From Pseudomonadota bacterium (GTDB taxonomy: Bacteria; Pseudomonadota; Alphaproteobacteria; Rhodobacterales; Rhodobacteraceae): DNA of 7,092 nucleotides. The notes under the pieces were generated by a model. The model was given only the letters and a program-made list of their open reading frames with translations. It had not been told where the DNA came from and made no database searches. Positions 5,028-7,092 of this stretch are shown here, in pieces; within the stretch, counting starts at the first letter, position 1; the number at the start of each line of letters is the position of its first letter. The position numbers and the translations under genes are program-made. The DNA is taken from the NCBI GenBank assembly GCA_027592105.1, contig JAQCLA010000130.1, positions 1 through 7,092 on the forward strand. The letters are read 5' to 3'.

Positions 5028-6389
5028 TTAAGAGCGTTCCCTGACCTCCAACCAAATCCCATCCTTGGCTCGCACCGTCAGATAGGCCACGGGCACCGGC
5101 ACCCGGTCCGGGACCGCCTCGAACCGGAATGCCCGGACAAGCATCGCCAGCAAAAGCGGCCCCTCGACCATCGCGAAGCCCGCGCCGGTGCAGACGCGGG
5201 TGCCGGTGGAAAAGGGGATGAAGGCCTCGCGCAGGCAGGTCTTGCCGTTCTCGGTCGTCCAACGGCCGGGGTCGAAGCCGTCGGGGTTGTCCCAGAGCCT
5301 TTCATGCCGATGCAAGTGCCAGGGCGAGATCACGATCTGGCTGCCTTTGGGCATGGCACGGTCGCGGAAACACTCCGGCGCGGTCGTTTCGCGCACCATC
5401 ATGGGCACAGGCGGATACAGCCGCAGCGCCTCGCGGAACACATCGCGGGCAAGGCGCAGCTTTCCCATTACGGCGAAGTCGGCGCCTTGGGCCAGTGCCG
5501 CCTCTGCCTCTTCGGCCAGACGGTCTTGCCATTCGGGGAAGCGCGCCAGCAGGTAGAGCGCCCAACCAAGGGCAGAGGCGCTGGTTTCATGGCCCGCAAG
5601 GAAGAAGATCGCGACTTGGTCGACCATCTCTTCGGTGCTGAAGCACGCGCCGGTTTCGGGGTCGCGCGTGGTCATGATCTTGGTCGCCAGATCATCGGGG
5701 GCGGTGCCTTGCGCGATCTGGTCCATCCGCGCGGCGGTCAACCGCGTGATCAGCGCGCGGATCGCATGCGCGGTCGATCGCGTCTCGGCCCGATGGCCGC
5801 GCGGCATCCATTTTGGCAGGGGAAGAAAGGCCGCCGCATTCAAGATCGGCTGGGTGCGCTGATAGGCGCGGAATTGGTGAAACACCTGCGTCGCGATCTC
5901 ATCTTCGATGGGCAGGGAAAACAGCGTGCGAAAGATCACATCGGCGGCGGCATGGCTCATATCGGCTTCGACCTCGCGCAGGCCGGGGGCCATGCGTGCC
6001 ACCGCCGCCTCACCTGCGGCCCACATGGCCGGGAAGGTGTCGCGCAGGCGCCCCCCTTCGAATGCGGGGTCGATGATGCGGCGCTGGCGTTGCCATTCCG
6101 CCCCATTGGTCAGAAATACCGAAGCGCCCAGAAGCGGGCGCAACCCTTCGCCCACGCGGTCGGATTTTGGGAAATCCATGGGGCGTGCCTTTAGCACCTC
6201 GTCGATCAGCGCGGGTTGGTTGATTAGGTAGCTGCGGAAAAACGGCGTACGAAACTCGGCCATCCATGCGCGGTAAAGCCGGGCGGGCTGGGCCGAGAGG
6301 ATATCTTGCCGAAACAGCCGCAGATAGCGCCATAGCGAGACGCGATCAGCGCGCGCTTGCGGCTTGGGCGGCAGGTCGCGCGCGCTCAT
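5028..6389 (-). CDS. Cytochrome P450, soluble bacterial type
   Basis: This is a heme-thiolate monooxygenase (453 aa), complete and without an N-terminal membrane anchor, so cytoplasmic. Hallmarks in order: helix C W99-x-x-x-R103 (heme propionate contact), helix I A265-G-H-E-T269 with the acid-Thr pair for O2 activation, helix K E320-A-L-R323, the F372-D-P-G-R-W (372-377) version of the PERF motif, and the heme loop F393-S-T-G-T-R-V-C-T-G402 with C400 as the iron ligand. The style (H-R-H-E-x-x-W-x-x-P-x-x-F-D-P) resembles the class E, fatty-acid-hydroxylase-like P450s more than camphor-type ones; that is family knowledge and not substrate proof. The ATG at 6389 overlaps the upstream hydrolase stop by 4 bp, implying translational coupling. 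No strong Shine-Dalgarno is seen before it. No ferredoxin or reductase gene lies in the window, so redox partners must come from elsewhere. Its stop is 21 bp from the stop of the convergent glycosyltransferase-like gene. Confidence 0.95.
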   Translation of the reverse strand: MSARDLPPKPQARADRVSLWRYLRLFRQDILSAQPARLYRAWMAEFRTPFFRSYLINQPALIDEVLKARPMDFPKSDRVGEGLRPLLGASVFLTNGAEWQRQRRIIDPAFEGGRLRDTFPAMWAAGEAAVARMAPGLREVEADMSHAAADVIFRTLFSLPIEDEIATQVFHQFRAYQRTQPILNAAAFLPLPKWMPRGHRAETRSTAHAIRALITRLTAARMDQIAQGTAPDDLATKIMTTRDPETGACFSTEEMVDQVAIFFLAGHETSASALGWALYLLARFPEWQDRLAEEAEAALAQGADFAVMGKLRLARDVFREALRLYPPVPMMVRETTAPECFRDRAMPKGSQIVISPWHLHRHERLWDNPDGFDPGRWTTENGKTCLREAFIPFSTGTRVCTGAGFAMVEGPLLLAMLVRAFRFEAVPDRVPVPVAYLTVRAKDGIWLEVRERS

Positions 6390-7092
6390 GCAGCGCGTCC
6401 CGTGTAGCGGTTGACCGCGCGTTCGATCCGCGCGGGCGAGGGGGCGCGATGGGCAAACCGAGCCGCCAGCGACTTTGGACCGGCGGTGATGCGGAAATAA
6501 TCGTAATCATCCGCATGCCCCGGCAGCGCATCGAACGCGTTAAGATATTGAAAATGCGCCTCGAACAGCCGCCAACGCAGGGCGGCCCAAGTCGCGGGGC
6601 GCAAGTTTTGCGAAAAGGCCGCCGAGATGACCAAGGGCCAGCGCTTGTCCTTGGGGGCCACGCCCGAAACCGCCACCGGATCGCAAAGCGCAAAAGAACA
6701 GCCATCGCCCGGCGCGGTGACATCGACCCAAGTCAGCGTATCGCTTGACGCAAGCAAGGCCAGATCGCCGCGCAAGCGATCGGCGCGGGGCAGAAAGCTG
6801 ACCATCGGCACCACATGGCCCAATGTCAAAAGCGACAGCGCCGGGCCATCTTCTGGCACGCGGCCAGCCCTGATCAGATCGGCCAAGACCGAGATCGCGA
6901 TATAGGCGCCCGAGGAATGGCCAACGATCAGCACCTCATCGGTATCGGAGGCCAGCGCGCCTGCGATTGTCTCGGCGAATTCGGCCATGCGCGCCTCTTG
7001 CGCCGGAGGATAGGCGCCATGTGCCTGCGCGGAAAAGGCGTAGTCATGCATCAAATACCACGCGAGCAGATGGTCGCGCCTTTGACACCACC
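6386..7092 (-). CDS. Alpha/beta-hydrolase-fold protein, 5' end outside the window
   Basis: The frame is open to the window edge. At least 12 codons (encoding W-C-Q-R-R-D-H-L-L-A-W-Y) precede the in-frame TTG at 7052-7054 and ATG at 7049-7051, so the true start probably lies beyond 7092. The visible 235 or so residues contain the strand-elbow-helix V-L-I-V-G-H-S-S-G-A-Y, where the first Ser of G-H-S-S-G is the expected nucleophile of a serine hydrolase. An acidic residue in W-V-D-V-T-A-P-G-D and a later P-G-H-A-D-D are candidates for the rest of a triad, but I cannot assign them with certainty. Likely role: ester or thioester hydrolysis, or a related lipid-type reaction, in the cytoplasm; substrate unknown. 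The stop overlaps the P450 start (ATGA read on the minus strand), so the two are probably one operon and made in coupled fashion. Confidence 0.75.
   Translation of the reverse strand, partial: WCQRRDHLLAWYLMHDYAFSAQAHGAYPPAQEARMAEFAETIAGALASDTDEVLIVGHSSGAYIAISVLADLIRAGRVPEDGPALSLLTLGHVVPMVSFLPRADRLRGDLALLASSDTLTWVDVTAPGDGCSFALCDPVAVSGVAPKDKRWPLVISAAFSQNLRPATWAALRWRLFEAHFQYLNAFDALPGHADDYDYFRITAGPKSLAARFAHRAPSPARIERAVNRYTGRAA

Noticed and set aside
5304..6194. A 296-codon open frame on the plus strand opposite the P450 gene
   Set aside because: It is entirely antisense to a P450 with all family motifs. Its translation is Gly/Arg/His-rich low-complexity sequence typical of the reverse strand of GC-rich genes, with no recognisable domain.
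1..7092. CRISPR array, tRNA or riboswitch
   Set aside because: No regularly spaced direct repeats, no cloverleaf-like sequence and no recognisable riboswitch core on either strand.

Overview
The window is GC-rich chromosomal DNA (sample 60-base blocks in the core genes count about 65-72 % G+C). It is tightly packed, with 4-bp start/stop overlaps, and looks like an alphaproteobacterium, probably of the Rhodobacterales. The taxonomic guess is an inference from gene style (a secreted cyclophilin, a PotBCA-type ABC operon, a soluble P450 and GC bias); no rRNA or other marker gene is present.

Layout, left to right. (1) 1-567 (+): a short exported cyclophilin-type peptidyl-prolyl isomerase, closed by a textbook G/C-run hairpin terminator (591-617). 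(2) 749-3896 (+): a three-gene ABC importer operon of the polyamine/opine (PotBCA-like) class, consisting of permease 1, permease 2 and ATPase. The genes are joined by ATGA and GTGA overlaps. No substrate-binding protein gene is in the window. Permease 1 is unusually long: it appears to carry an internal hydrophobic insert and a hydrophobic C-terminal extension that ordinary PotB proteins lack. (3) About 3897-5027: a sharply AT-richer island of roughly 1.1 kb. It holds a non-coding stretch dense in inverted repeats, including a probable terminator at 4004-4034, and one gene (4179-5006, +). That gene's product resembles a GT-A-fold nucleotide-sugar transferase with a DxN in place of the usual DxD metal motif. 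(4) 5028-7092 (-): a convergent two-gene unit, an alpha/beta-hydrolase-fold protein (5' end outside the window) overlapping a complete cytochrome P450 by 4 bp.

How the parts work together: the three ABC genes would form one inner-membrane importer (two permeases plus ATPase) that needs a binding protein encoded elsewhere. The hydrolase and P450 are co-translated and may act on the same metabolite, which cannot be named from sequence. The AT-rich glycosyltransferase-like gene sits between two convergent operons and has the look of a horizontally acquired single-gene insertion. It ends only 21 bp from the P450 stop codon, with no visible terminator between them.

The parts most worth a second look are the AT-rich island with its degenerate glycosyltransferase motif and its cluster of inverted repeats, and the enlarged first permease. 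I see no CRISPR array, tRNA, rRNA, transposase or recognisable mobile-element end.
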